This document shows positions 24,501 to 34,830 of a stretch of 64,000 nt of DNA, one piece after another. A program made the position numbers and the translations under genes. Each line of letters opens with the position of its first letter. Positions within the stretch are counted from its first letter, which is position 1. The notes beneath the pieces are model-generated. The model was given only the letters and a program-made list of their open reading frames with translations, was not told where the DNA came from and did no database searches. The stretch is taken from positions 12,008,017 to 12,072,016 of the forward strand of contig NC_084677.1 of NCBI RefSeq assembly GCF_028389875.1, in the 5' to 3' direction. This DNA comes from Rhea pennata. Taxonomy: Eukaryota; Chordata; Aves; Rheiformes; Rheidae.

Positions 24501-27500
24501 ACTAATTTTGGTGCAAAGCAGAGCAAAAGACACCTGAAGTTGGTTTTGATGTGCTTAACTTTCAAAACTAAATTTAAATGCAACTTTTTCAGAGTTTGTT
24601 TAGATGCAAAAAGCAACAATTAATTGTCCCTCACTACTTTACACCACTAATGGTTTCTGACAAGCTTCAGAATTAAACCTGAGAAAAACCAGAACTGTTG
24701 AAGCTGGTCATTTAAAACAGATTATAAATGCTTCTATTTTTCTCACCTTCAGGTTGGGCTAGTTATGGAATGTAAATAGCTGATGATGACTAAATGACTT
24801 GATTTGAATCAATATGAGCAAACCTAAATTCTTAACTTAGCCAGGCAGCATTGTAGCATAACTTGCCTTCAGGCACCATCCCATGTTTTCCGTGGCCAAA
24901 TAGGTTTCCTAGTAACTTGCTGCTCTCTGAGGGATCACGTGTTTACAAAGCTATAGCACAAACTCAGGTGGTTCAGTCATGTGGCTAGTTAAGGACTCTT
25001 AACAGTCCTACCATCCTCTCAAATCAATAACAGTGAAAGGCTGGTTACTTTTAATGATTTGTAGAAGAAAAGGAAATTTGAGTCAGCTTATCCTTAGCTG
25101 TAACTCTTTCTCTTCAGTATTTTGTCAGTTGTATTAATGCTCTGTGTGAAACTAAATGTTTTTCCTTACTTATCTCCCAAATTATAGAGTTGCTCCATAG
25201 CTCACTGTATTTGTGTCTATGTTGCCTTGAGTAAGTTTTAGATCAAGTTCCTAAAGGAGTGTGATCCCTCTTCATTTGGAGCCCTATATACAGCTCCCAC
25301 AAGCTTTACTGGAACCAGACAGATCTACTTGTCAAGTAAAGTGCTTACTGCAAATGGTGCAGGCAAACTCCAGACTGAAGGGATAGTTAGCATGAAAACT
25401 CGATGGAATAGTTAGGGCTAAGCACTGAAACTTATGTAACAGCAGATGGTGCAAATTAATCTGCACCATCAGTAGATTGATAGCAGTTTAGACACTGATC
25501 CAGCTGTGATCAAATGATAGAAGTGCTAAAGTGGCTCACAGCAGAAATAAAAAGCATGTCTGTATTCCTGAATTTCCAGTACATTCGTATATAGAATTGT
25601 GGAGATGAGTCCCAGCCAGTATCAGCTGGGACAAAATAAAGATATGGATGGGAACTAATTTCTGCTTCTGCAGTTTATGCCTCTGAAGACAACAGGTAAA
25701 TGCTGTGCTTAAACTGCTACACTCAGTCTTCAGGATCTTTTTTCTTTTCTTTTGTAGGTTGCCCAGCTCCCCCTCTTTGTTAGTGATGGCAAATGGCATC
25801 ATATCTGTGTAACGTGGACAACCAGAGATGGCATGTGGGAGGCTTTTCAGGATGGAGAGAAGCTTGGCACTGGAGAGAATCTAGCTCCTTGGCATCCAAT
25901 TAAACCTGGAGGTGTCCTGATCCTTGGTCAGGAGCAGGTGAGTGAAAGACATGGTGTGTTCCAAGGGTTGAACTCTTAATAAGGAAAAATCAACAGTTCC
26001 CAGACAAGCAGCAGTTGCATGAATTATTTTTCTTACTTGTATTAAACCCTTGGTCTTGTTGCATATCCAATATCTGGAAAAATACTACAAAGCAAATACT
26101 TGATGCAGTTGTACATTTGTATATTTCATTTTGTTTTTTAATATTCAAAATATTCATATTGCAACTGTTCCTGTTGCCAGTTTTCATCCTACAGTGTGAA
26201 ACTTCATCAGTGATCTGACTAGTAACTTAAATGAAGCCCTTGTGGGTGTATCACCATCTTCTATAGATGTGTCTGCTAGGGAGAATTATGTGCTTTGTAC
26301 CTAAAAGCTTTAGAGTAATTCAGAAGTTGACATTTACTTTAAAGGCAAGTCTGAAGTCAAAGAAGTAAATTCTGCATTGTATGTTTGATTTCTGATTACA
26401 GATACAGGTTAAACTCTACCACTGCAAATGTTAATGTCTGAATATAGGTATGGCCAATACAAAGCATTCGTGAGGTTAGGATGAATCCTTTTGAATAAGG
26501 AAAAACAAGAGATTTTGAATCTCACTCTTTTATTTAATAAATGTCTCATTAAAATACTTTAAATAATGTAAATTGTGTGGCTCTGTTCTACCTTCACTGT
26601 TTTACCTTCCTGTTCTTGCATATGTTCATACACCTTGATATTTGTTCTTGTACCAAAAATCATTGATCATAATGACTAGCAGGAAGTATACTTTCTCCAG
26701 AATTCCCAGTTTAACAGATGGATAAGGCAATGAAAAATTGTCCTGATCCTTATTTCAGGAGATCCTTATCTCCAAGATAAGTGACACTTACTAAATTCTG
26801 AGGCCTCTAATATGCTTTGCTTAACACTTTTCTGGAACTCTCCCATGCAGCTGTACTATGCTTGGCTCTGTCCTGTGCATCAGTTTGATGTCAGTGTGAT
26901 CATCCAAGGTGTGCGATCTCTGTCCTCGAGTGATGGGTGGAGCAAACCTGCATTTGAGGCTTATGCAGTAACGGTGTTACTGATTTGGTGTGGACAGCAG
27001 AGGCCTTTTCCTTTGAGCCAGAGGTCCTGTCTTCAGTCCCTCCAGGCAGTTGGTCCAGGACTGTAGTTAGTTTAATCTATAACTGTAAAGCTTCTGGAGT
27101 AATCCTATTCATCTATGTAATACTCACTGAAGTTGTCCTGCACCAGGCTTGCAATATAGATCCGACAGCAGCCTCTGTATTTAAAGCCACCTTACTGCTT
27201 GAGTGCAGGATAAGTCAGGTGTGGCCTTTCAGTGGTAATATATAGTCACTACTGTTTGAAATATGCATGTTAAAACAATTTAAGGCAGGCTTGAGCTTTT
27301 AAATGTTTTATGGAGCAATGTCTTGTTCCAAGTGGCCCTTCTATAAACTTGCAGTTGTTCATTTGTGTCCTGCAGCTCTGTGCTCTTTTCACCTGCTTTT
27401 AGCAGTGTGGCTGTGGGGGGAGGATCTTCAAGTCTGAAGAAATATTTAAATGTTCAACAGAATCTACTCATCTAATCCTAATTCTTATGTTCTTAAAGGA

Positions 27501-27726
27501 TACAGTGGGAGGAAGATTTGATGCAACTCAAGCCTTTGTTGGAGAGATGAGCCAATTTAATATATGGGACAGGGTCTTAAAAGCTGAAGACATCATGAAT
27601 ATTTCCAACTGCTCCACCAACATGCCTGGCAACATCATACCCTGGGTTGATAATAACGTTGATGTGTTTGGAGGTGCAACTAAGTGGCCTGTGGAGACAT
27701 GTGAAGAGCGCTTGCTAGATTTATAG
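18126..27726 (+). CDS. NPTX2: NPTX2, neuronal pentraxin 2 (Narp); five coding exons, 441 residues
   Basis: NPTX2 is a secreted synaptic pentraxin. It assembles with NPTX1 and the membrane-bound NPTXR into disulfide-linked multimers that cluster AMPA receptors at excitatory synapses. In mammals it is induced by neuronal activity. The span includes four introns; coding parts are 18126-18581, 20043-20259, 23808-24052, 25758-25937 and 27499-27726 (1326 nt with the stop). The product has a signal peptide (about residues 1-21), coiled coil (about 58-98 and 130-224) and a pentraxin domain (about 226-435) with the signature HICVTWTT at 321-328. C263 and C323 form the expected pentraxin disulfide. E365, Q366, D367, D374 and Q377 match the calcium-ligand positions of C-reactive protein. 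Human NPTX2 is about 431 residues; the extra ones lie in the signal peptide and the 100-119 linker. The N-terminal motifs SRFVCT and KDTMGDLPRDP point to NPTX2 rather than NPTX1 or NPTXR. No frameshift or missing residue was seen. Confidence 0.96.
18582..20042 (+). other. NPTX2: NPTX2 intron 1
   Basis: A 1461-base intron with donor GTAGGG and acceptor CTCCAAAG just before exon 2. It begins in the CpG island and then turns AT-rich. It contains an A run at 19144-19161. No internal gene was seen. Confidence 0.9.
19144..19161. repeat. Homopolymer A run (18 A) in intron 1
   Basis: Eighteen consecutive A bases with no adjoining recognisable retrotransposon or processed-gene sequence. Confidence 0.95.
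20043..20259 (+). CDS. NPTX2: NPTX2 coding exon 2 (residues 153-225, last codon split)
   Basis: The exon encodes the second coiled-coil segment, rich in charged heptads (LRANVSYAALPTELRE, then LGDLERQLLSRVAELEDEKSLLHNETS). Two N-glycosylation sequons are present: N158-V-S and N199-E-T, matching the two sites known in this part of mammalian neuronal pentraxins. The exon starts after AG at 20042 and ends at 20259 with the donor GTAATC. The glycine codon is split after its first base (phase 1). Confidence 0.95.
20260..23807 (+). other. NPTX2: NPTX2 intron 2
   Basis: The largest intron, 3548 bases, with donor GTAATC and acceptor ACTCCAG. A T-rich tract lies at 23770-23783 ahead of the acceptor. 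It holds a long T run followed by a G run at 21947-21978. No internal gene or recognisable mobile element was seen. Confidence 0.9.
21947..22010. repeat. T25-G7 run followed by C-rich tract in intron 2
   Basis: Twenty-five T bases (21947-21971) run directly into seven G bases (21972-21978), and 18 bases later there are two C runs (21997-22004 and 22006-22010). The G and C runs can pair with each other in RNA or single-stranded DNA, giving a small hairpin. Such tracts are prone to length change and sequencing error. Confidence 0.9.
23808..24052 (+). CDS. NPTX2: NPTX2 coding exon 3 (residues 225-306), start of the pentraxin domain
   Basis: The exon encodes the first third of the pentraxin fold: NSAFKSPDEFKVSLPLRTNYLYGK, then LPELYAFTVCLWLRSSASPG with C263, the first cysteine of the conserved pentraxin disulfide. 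It continues through GTPFSYAVPGQANEIVLIEWGNNPIELLINDK. It closes the split glycine codon and ends in phase 0 at the donor GTGAGC. A frame running past the exon end stops at 24253, as expected for read-through into an intron. Confidence 0.96.
24053..25757 (+). other. NPTX2: NPTX2 intron 3
   Basis: A 1705-base intron with donor GTGAGC and an acceptor TTTTGTAG after a strong pyrimidine tract. It is AT-rich, with no feature beyond normal intron sequence. Confidence 0.9.
25758..25937 (+). CDS. NPTX2: NPTX2 coding exon 4 (residues 307-366), pentraxin signature
   Basis: The exon encodes VAQLPLFVSDGKW followed by HICVTWTT (321-328), which fits the pentraxin family signature H-x-C-x-[ST]-W-x-[ST]. 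C323 is the partner of C263. It ends in ILGQEQ, whose E365 and Q366 match two calcium ligands of C-reactive protein. It is 180 bases, 60 whole codons, phase 0 on both sides, so its skipping would keep the frame but delete the signature. The donor is GTGAGT. Confidence 0.96.
25938..27498 (+). other. NPTX2: NPTX2 intron 4
   Basis: A 1561-base intron with donor GTGAGT and acceptor TTAAAG. No internal gene was seen. Confidence 0.9.
27499..27726 (+). CDS. NPTX2: NPTX2 coding exon 5 (residues 367-441) with stop codon
   Basis: The exon encodes DTVGGRFDATQAFVGEMSQFNIWDRVL, which supplies calcium-site positions D367, D374 and Q377 and the conserved IWD strand. The C-terminus WPVETCEERLLDL ends at TAG 27724-27726. 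Two overlapping N-glycosylation sequons, N400-I-S and N403-C-S, are present; from memory, mammalian NPTX2 carries only the second (it has IANCS), so N400 may be a lineage-specific extra site. Confidence 0.96.
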   Translation, partial: DTVGGRFDATQAFVGEMSQFNIWDRVLKAEDIMNISNCSTNMPGNIIPWVDNNVDVFGGATKWPVETCEERLLDL

Positions 27727-28607
27727 CTACAATCGTTTCCCATTAAAGTGCCCCGTTTTAGTAGGACAATCTTTTGTGCAATCTAAAGCACTTACTATTA
27801 TTTTTTCTCTCTCTGCCCTTCCCTAACTCCTCAGAAGCATAAAGAAAAGCTGAGCAAACTTGCCTGGCTGCAAAGACAGCTGGTGGTTTGGGGCACTGAA
27901 CCTCAAAATGAAAGAAGCACCTCTTGGCTAGAGCAGCTGTTACTTTCTTATAACCTGATCCAAAACATGCTTTGGTCTGCAAGAGCCTTTAGGGTTAGGT
28001 GCTGGTTTAGTATATCAGTTCTCCTGACAGGCAGGGAGTAGCCTTGCACACACTAACTCTAGTATTCCTTTTGATAACATGCAGTGCTGACAAAGCATTA
28101 AGAATAACAGGCTAAATGTGGATCCCTCCCTCCCTTCTATCCTTCCCCCCTCCTTTGAATTCAAGCAACACTTTTTTAGCCCTTTTTTAAGGAAATTATG
28201 TAATCTTTACACTACAGCGATTATGACTCAACCATGGATAGAGCAGAACAGCTGCTATCTGGAGTACAATGATCTTGCTTTTTAATTTACAAATTAGAAA
28301 TTCTTGTTTCATGACAGAGAGGCAATATATTTGATGTAAATGCTATTCTAGTTAGAGAAAGGGCTGGATTCCCTGCTTGTGTAATCAGCATAGCTCAGCT
28401 GAAATCAAGAGGTGCTTCAGGTGAGGCTTGGTCCCAAAGCCTGTCTTTCCCTAGGCAGGATCCCTGTATAGGTGGATGGATGAATGATTTTATTTATATT
28501 TTCTGTAAGCTGAATGTACTGAAATTGTGGTGACCTGACTTGTAGAATTTTCTCTATTGTTTCTTTTGCTTTAGTCCATGTCTTTTCTCTCTCTCTGTCT
28601 TTTTTTG

Positions 28608-28624
28608 TTTTTTTTTTTTTTTTT
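28608..28624. repeat. T run within the NPTX2 3' UTR
   Basis: Seventeen T bases following a TCTCTCTCTC-type pyrimidine tract; a candidate polypyrimidine/U-binding protein site in the message, or simply a replication-slippage tract. Confidence 0.9.
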
Positions 28625-29167
28625 GGTATACAAGCTGTGACTAAGTGAATTTCAGTTTTGTTTTGCTTTGAAAGGCCTTTTTATGAGCAAGTGCCAAAGT
28701 TCAGTTTCTGCTTGCTGAGAATCACTATATATTTTTTCCAACCTAAGTCTTCTACAATGTTTTCTATGTTACAATGGTCCTATGTAATATGAAAATGTGC
28801 TGTTTTTCAATTCTTGTTGATTGTCTCTTCTGTAAGCACTGGGCTGACTACTATATTTTTATCTTTTTTTTGTTTTCTCAATATTTTGCAAATGATGTTG
28901 CTATTCTCTTGGCATTGATGTGACTACTTGGTTTGTGGCTTGCAGATAGCAAATGCACTGTACTGGGAAAGAGTAAATTATTTTAAAGAAAAAGGATTTA
29001 AAAAGGGGTTGGGGGAATTTATAGAGCTAAATATCATATTTTATTTTTCATATGTTTTGAATTGTAAGAATAATATGGTGACAGTTCCATTTGTAGGATA
29101 AAATTACATATTTCCATTAATATGTAGTATGCTGTTCTTAAAAGAAAATTCTTATAATGAACTTTTA

Positions 29168-29173
29168 ATTAAA
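29168..29173 (+). terminator. NPTX2: Polyadenylation signal ATTAAA of NPTX2
   Basis: The common variant hexamer ATTAAA. Cleavage would be expected about 10-25 bases downstream (about 29183-29198), with T/G-containing sequence following. It was chosen because no other good hexamer exists in the preceding 1.4 kb. Confidence 0.6.
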
Positions 29174-29409
29174 AATGCACTGTAAAACGAGTCGTTAATT
29201 CCTTTATAGTCACACAAGACACTGAATGCTTTTCTTCAGAGTTGTTATGAGTTTGGCTAATGTCCTGTAGACTGGTAGAAGCACAGTTACACAAGAAGTT
29301 GACCTCTCTTAGCGCTGTGATCTGATGGGCCCAGTCCCCTAGCACACTACTCTGGTGGGGTGGCATGAGATAAGCAAGTTTAAACTGCGGTGGTGTGGGA
29401 CCTCTGTTC

Positions 29410-29453
29410 ATATATATATATATATATATTTATATACACACACACACACACAC
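29410..29453. repeat. Compound microsatellite (TA)n-(CA)n
   Basis: About ten TA units, a short interruption, then about nine CA units. It lies roughly 220 bases beyond the predicted NPTX2 polyadenylation site, so it is a useful length-polymorphic marker close to the gene. Confidence 0.95.
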
Positions 29454-32007
29454 TTTTATTTTTATTTTTCACAGCAGTGAGAAACAATGTACGCTCTGCT
29501 TCTGGGTGAATGTAGTGGTTTGAGACACTTAGTCACCTCCACCCAGTGTACAAAGAGCAGCAGTTCAGCAAGGAAAATGAAATCAGCTGTTGGGAGATTT
29601 TAACGAAGTCATTACAACTTGCACAGTTGTAAGTGTGGTGTCCATAGGGTTTGACAGTAAACTGAATGCTCTGCTTCATAAACTAAAAAGCTCATGGCTC
29701 CCTGTCTGTAAGAGATCCCCCGGCTGGGGCAGAGCTGTGGCTCCAGCTCTAACATACTCTCCCCCAGGCATGGGAAGCTTGATGTTTGTAAGAAACATTA
29801 TACAATGCTGGGCTATGAGCTAGATTCCATTCTGATTCTCGTTCTCATTGCTTTTTTAAAAAAGAAGAAAAATCCCCCACAACAGTGATTTCCCCTACCT
29901 CCCCCACAAAGAGGATCTTAAAGTCCCAACGAAACAAGCCTTCAGTGCAAGATCTCATTCTTCTCCCCTGTGGGCAGGAGACCAACAGAGGCATCAAGCC
30001 TTCCATTAATGCACCTTTCTTTATCCTTTTTTTTCCTAAATAAGCTGTTAGGAACTGAAGTCCAGACTTTGTGCTGAGGACTGCCCTCTCAGCAAACGGC
30101 TTTTGCATCCTTCCAGAACAGGCTGAAATCTGCAATGGTGAAATAGTCCTGGAGGTTCCTGTATGCTAGGACGCTACGTTTTGAAAACGGTCCCTCATTA
30201 AACCCTACCTCAGTGTTTGCATCTGTTCCTTGTTTGAGAGAAGAAGAGGGCATTTACATTTCAACTGGCTGCGCTGCTCCTCACTTGGAGTTATTCTTAG
30301 GTCTGTCTTTAACTCTGACTTTAACACTAAACACCTGAGTAAGAGGCTGCACATGCAGGAGGAGGTGTTTGTGGGTGCGGGTACTAATTGCTTTGGTGCA
30401 CCTGGAGGAGGCTGGTCTGGAGGGACTGCTGTTAGCAAGGCTGCTGCTGGTAAGTGGCTGACTGCTGTCTTCCTCGGCTTCTGCTCTGGGTGTGCAAAAG
30501 ATGAGATGAAAAGACTGCACTACAGAGGAGTGCGATGGATCTTTTCAGTGGGGAAATCAATACTAGAAATAGTTGCTTTTTCCAAGGCATGTCAAGATGC
30601 TCAGGTGAGAGGGTGTTTGGGGACATCCATCCTGTTTATAATCTGCCTTAGACCTTGGATGACTATGTCTCTGCTAAAGATAAACAGCTTAGCCCTCTGG
30701 GGGGTGGGGGGAAGCTGTTTTGGTTTGGTTTGTTTTTGGCTGGTTACGTAACCAAATTGGTTGTTGTGTGGATTGTTTTATTGTTACTATTTTCTTAAAG
30801 ATACTGACCTTTTACTAAAAGTCAAAGGTAAATAGTATGCCTTCAATTAAGAAGGCTTTCCTATATTTCACTATTGATTCTCTTTTGTGCAATACTACCT
30901 TTCTCACTGAAATGAGGATTTCTTTTTCTTTCTTTTCTTTTTCTTTTTTTTTGGTACTTTTATTTTGCAATGAAAAGCTATGGCTGTTGTTCTGCTGCTC
31001 CAGGTTCTGGGAGTTGCAGGTTTTATGTGCTTATATAAGCAAGTGGCAAAATGGGAGTAAATATTACCATATTCTAGCACCTATGTTGTTTTTGGAGTGT
31101 GGAAGTGAGGAGACAACCTTCAGTTTCCAAAATGCTCTGAGCACACAGAAGCAATAACTTAAGCTGGCTGACCGCTACCACTCTTGGAATGTGCAGTAAT
31201 GCAGATTTTTAGAAAATCTGTTTAAACATAGCTAGATCTAGGGCTCTTAAGAGTGGTATCCATGATCCGAACGAACCAACCTTGAGCTGCGATCTGGCTG
31301 AGTCTCCAGCTGGCTCCCTTGGATGGAAACACTATTCAGTTTCTGTGCTGCACTGTGCTATTCACATATATTTCATGTATTTAATGGCTGTTGAGCAAAA
31401 ACAGGATCTAATATTTGGTGGGGATGCCTGAATCCAGGTGATATCCCTCCAAATATGAGTAGGGTTTTTTGGCTAACTGGCTGACTGTTAGAAAAGTGCA
31501 GATCACATCAGCATATGCTTGTTACTTGTCTGAGGGCTTTAGCTGTGCGCCTGTGACCTGAGCAGAGCTGACCGCCCCTGTGCCGCTAGGATCCCCTTGT
31601 GAATAGACCTACTCCCTTGCTCAGGTGACTTTCTGGTGGGCCACACTTGCTCGTTAGGTGTCATCAGGAGAGACTTGGAAAAGACAATTTTTACAATAAT
31701 ATTTTGGGTTCTGTTTGCGTTACCTGAAGCTCTCTTAGTGGTGGGTGCTGGATCCAGCAGGAGGCAAGAGTCTTTTCTTAGGCTGATCCAAGTCCGAGGA
31801 AACAGCAATATTCAGGTCTCAGAAACGCTATGAAGAGCACAGTAATTCTTTCCAATAGAGTTCTACCCTCATTTTTCCACACAGGGTCTGGGCATTCAAA
31901 TATGCGAGACTGCAAGCGAGTAACTGATCCTGCTTTGTTCTGGAGACCTGTGTTTCATAGGTCTTTCCTGAAGTGACGTGCAAAGCTGGTGCATTACAGT
32001 AGCTTGA

Positions 32008-32053
32008 TTTCTTTCTTTCTTTCTTTCTTTCTTTTTCTTTTTTTTTTTTTTTT
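32008..32053. repeat. (CTTT)n / T-rich microsatellite
   Basis: About six CTTT units run into TTTTTCTTT and a T13 tract. It is a pure polypyrimidine strand with mirror symmetry that can form triplex (H-) DNA. Confidence 0.92.
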
Positions 32054-32879
32054 AATAGTTAGAATAGTCAGAATAGTTATCATTCTCAAAAAGAGTTTGT
32101 ATAGCTACAGATTAGACTTTTATTTCTCGTTTGCTAATGACACCTATTTCTACATGCAAGGATTCCTCAACCTGTTGATATCAGTTATCCAGGCTGGGGA
32201 GGAAGTGAACCTTCCTCCACTGTGTCATCTTCCAGGAGACCCTGAGTCTTGCTGGGGAGCCCAGGTGCGGGAGCAAAAGTCCTGGCTGAGGCTTTCGCTG
32301 CGGATGTTGTTCCCTGGCGCTGCTGCGGGAATCTCGGGACAGGCACAGCGAAGGTCCCTGCGGAAGTAGAGCTCTGCCAACTAGTGCCAAAGCTGCTGTC
32401 GAAATGAAAGGTCTCTACTGGTAGCCCATGGATCTGCAGAAGTACAAAAGGACTTTTCTGGGGAACTTTCACCAAAACATCACCTTTCGGGGGGTGGGGG
32501 ACAGGTGAGAGGGGTATTGCAAAGAGATATACTGGACCTTAGTAATGTGTTTGCAGTTTAGCTGTGAGGCTTAAAAAATATAGGAGTTTTTGTATGAGTT
32601 TTACAGAGCTAAAACTCCTCTGGGAAGAACTGAATTAATTGTACCCCTGGCTTTAGCTATTTTAAAAGGTTGCACTTAGCAAGATGTAAATTTGGACAAG
32701 GAGTTTGCAGGTCTATTGCTTCCTCCATGGAACCAACTTTATGCTTAACTTAAAATCCTTACGCTATTGCAGTAGCGTTGGTAGTTTTGGCTTATGTCCA
32801 AAGCAAAAGCCTGCCCTCCAGAGCCCGCGGACAAAAGGGAACCTGCCTCGGCGTGGGGGGCTGCCTTAGGCTAAAAGCT

Positions 32880-33240
32880 CATGGGTCGCAGCGCTAGCTA
32901 GGCAGGTGATTTATAACAGCTCTCCGTTTCGTGGTTGTGCTCGGCGGCGTCGCTGGCGGTCCGCAGCGGGAATCCTGCCGTGCCTCGGAGCCGCGGGCCT
33001 GGGCGTAGCTGATTTCTTTTTCTGCGACACGACGCAATTGGCTTCTCCCTCCTGCTTCAGCATGGACAGGAAGGCAGTTGTCTCCTGCCTGGCTCAAAGC
33101 TGGGAAGAGGTTGCTCCGTTCAACCTTTCTCTATCCCTGCAGCTAGCTGTGAAGGGGTCTTGGGAGAGACGATCTGCACCGGCTCTTCATTCAGCACGAG
33201 ATTTCCCTAGAGGAGGCGGCTTGTGACCGACAGAGCGGAG
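32880..33240. other. GC-rich patch
   Basis: CpG dinucleotides are enriched at 32920-33040 inside neutral DNA, about 0.8 kb before the larger CpG island at 33830. No exon or promoter element can be assigned. Confidence 0.4.
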
Positions 33241-33829
33241 CAGAGCTAGGTTGGCTTTCCAGGGATCGTGCAGCTGGCAGGAATGTGCTGTGTTTTAGAC
33301 CAGGGTGGCTTTTCTTGCCTTTTCTAACAAGTCAGATTGCTTTCTTTATGACCAATTACAAGTGACTGAAATACCTATAATAAAATATAGATGTGCATTG
33401 GCAAATCATCCTTTTTTTCCATTAAAGAAAGCTGTTACTTACTGTTTAGAGAGTGCATATCCTCCTAAGAGAGCAAATTATTTATGGCAGTGCATTAATT
33501 AGCTTTTTCAAGGCTTCTAAGGTCTTGGAGCTACTTCCAGCTTCAGGGATAATTGCAGTAGGTAAATACCTCCGGGCTGCAAGTATAATCTTATACAGCT
33601 GGAAAACAACTGTCTGGGCGGTGTGTTCAGGGCTTCTGGCCTGCCGGGGTCTCTCATCAAATGGGAAAAATGGTATTTACAGGCTATTTGTAACCCGCCA
33701 CTTGATGAAATGTGGTGGTCACTGGTATCTAGACCGTTCTGGGGCCTTCCAGATCCGGCCTGCTCGCCGGATTTACTCCTATATTTCTGGGTTATCATAA
33801 CCTGGCAGCTGCGCTAGCACCCCCGCTTC
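33241..33829. other. AT-rich noncoding stretch before the CpG island
   Basis: No gene is seen. The part 33460-33520 contains TTATTTATGGC and ATTAATTAGC motifs of homeodomain type. Open frames here are short and overlap one another. Confidence 0.4.
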
Positions 33830-34830
33830 CCCACGGTGACGGCTGCGTCCCGGCCCCCCGCGCGCGGCGGAGCGGAGCCGCGGCGGCGGCGAGGCCCCCC
33901 CCTCCCTTGGGCCACCCCCCGGGCCGCTTCTCCCCGAGGTCCCAGTTTGCGCCCACCGCCCCTTTATTTATTTATTTATTTGTCTTTTCCTCCCGTGCTT
34001 CGGGGTCTGGAGGGAGGGGCGCAGAAAACGCCGCCTCGGCGCCAGCCCAGGCGGTGACGGTGGCGACGGCTGAGGCGGCAGCCGGCCTGCCGCTCCGGCG
34101 AGCTGAGGGGCCGAGGCTGAAGGCCTGCTGGTTATTTTCTAATTAAAAAGATTAACTTTCCTCCTCGCTCTTGACTGTTTTTGTGGGAACCACATGACAC
34201 TCGGCACTTGTTTAGGAAGTCTCGGGACAACCGTTTTGCATGGTGGTGGGTTGCATTCTTTTTTTTTTTTTCTTCCTCCCTGAAGGGGGGCAAATTTGTC
34301 TAGCCCCCGCTTAGAGGGGACCAGAATTTATCCCCCTTCATTGCATGAAGCACTAAAACGTTCCTGTTCGTGGGCTGGGCCCTGGTTTTGGGGCCCCGGC
34401 GCTGGGGCAGGCCTAGGACGTCGCAGGCGCAGGGAGCCCCGGCTCTGCCCCCGCGGCCCGCGCTCGGCTCCGGGCGGCCGCCCGCCTGCCGGGCCGCCCG
34501 CTGCGGGGCCGTGGGGCGCGGGGGCACCGTGCGGCACCGCGGCCCCCTTGGCCGCCGCACGCAGCCGGCGGCTTCGGCAGACGCGGAGCAGAGCGCCTGG
34601 AGCAGTTCAAAGCCCAGGGGAGCGCGGGTTGCTGTAGAAACCCGTGTCAGACCTGTGAGCGGCTCCCGCGCTGTCCTAGCGCTGTGCCAGCGTGGAGGCC
34701 TCTTCGGCTGCCTCTTTTCCCGTGGTATCGAGAAATGTTTCTTCCCTCCCTGACCAGCCGGAACCGCTGACGCGCGCGGTTAGGAAACGCAGGGATCCGG
34801 CTGCGTGACGGCTCGTCTGGGGTCTGCTGG
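33830..34830. promoter_or_regulatory. Orphan CpG island, 3' of NPTX2
   Basis: Two dense CpG blocks (about 33830-34110 and 34380-34640) are joined by AT-rich sequence. No known gene starts here. The open frames on both strands lack any domain and are explained by high GC. Possible roles are a promoter of a long noncoding RNA, a developmental enhancer-type island, or an alternative promoter of a distal gene. No TATA box was seen. Confidence 0.7.
33963..33981. repeat. (TTTA)n short tandem repeat inside the CpG island
   Basis: About five TTTA units sit between GC-rich flanks, an abrupt composition change within the island. Confidence 0.9.

Larger units (their letters stand above)
27727..29190 (+). 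other. NPTX2: Predicted 3' UTR of NPTX2
   Basis: No AATAAA occurs between the stop codon and about 29200. The best polyadenylation signal is ATTAAA at 29168-29173, giving a UTR of about 1.46 kb, in line with the long 3' UTR of mammalian NPTX2. The UTR is AT-rich, with a pyrimidine tract ending in T17 at 28608-28624 and several ATTTA-type AU-rich motifs (for example near 28490), which are common in activity-induced messages. An ATTAAA only 16 bases after the stop (27742) is unlikely to be used. Confidence 0.7.
29200..32879. other. Noncoding DNA just downstream of NPTX2
   Basis: No recognisable gene. Two TTTC-type pyrimidine tracts are present (about 30921-30955 and 32008-32053). The longest open frame (about 30230-30751, without an ATG near its start) resembles no family I know. 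Confidence 0.5.

Noticed and set aside
27742..27747. ATTAAA 16 bases after the NPTX2 stop codon as a polyadenylation signal
   Set aside because: It would give an almost absent 3' UTR, and the usual long 3' UTR of this gene argues for the later signal at 29168.
34296..34753. Several long frames on both strands in the 34 kb CpG island
   Set aside because: Low-complexity Ala/Arg/Pro/Gly composition on both strands, as expected where stop codons are rare through GC content.
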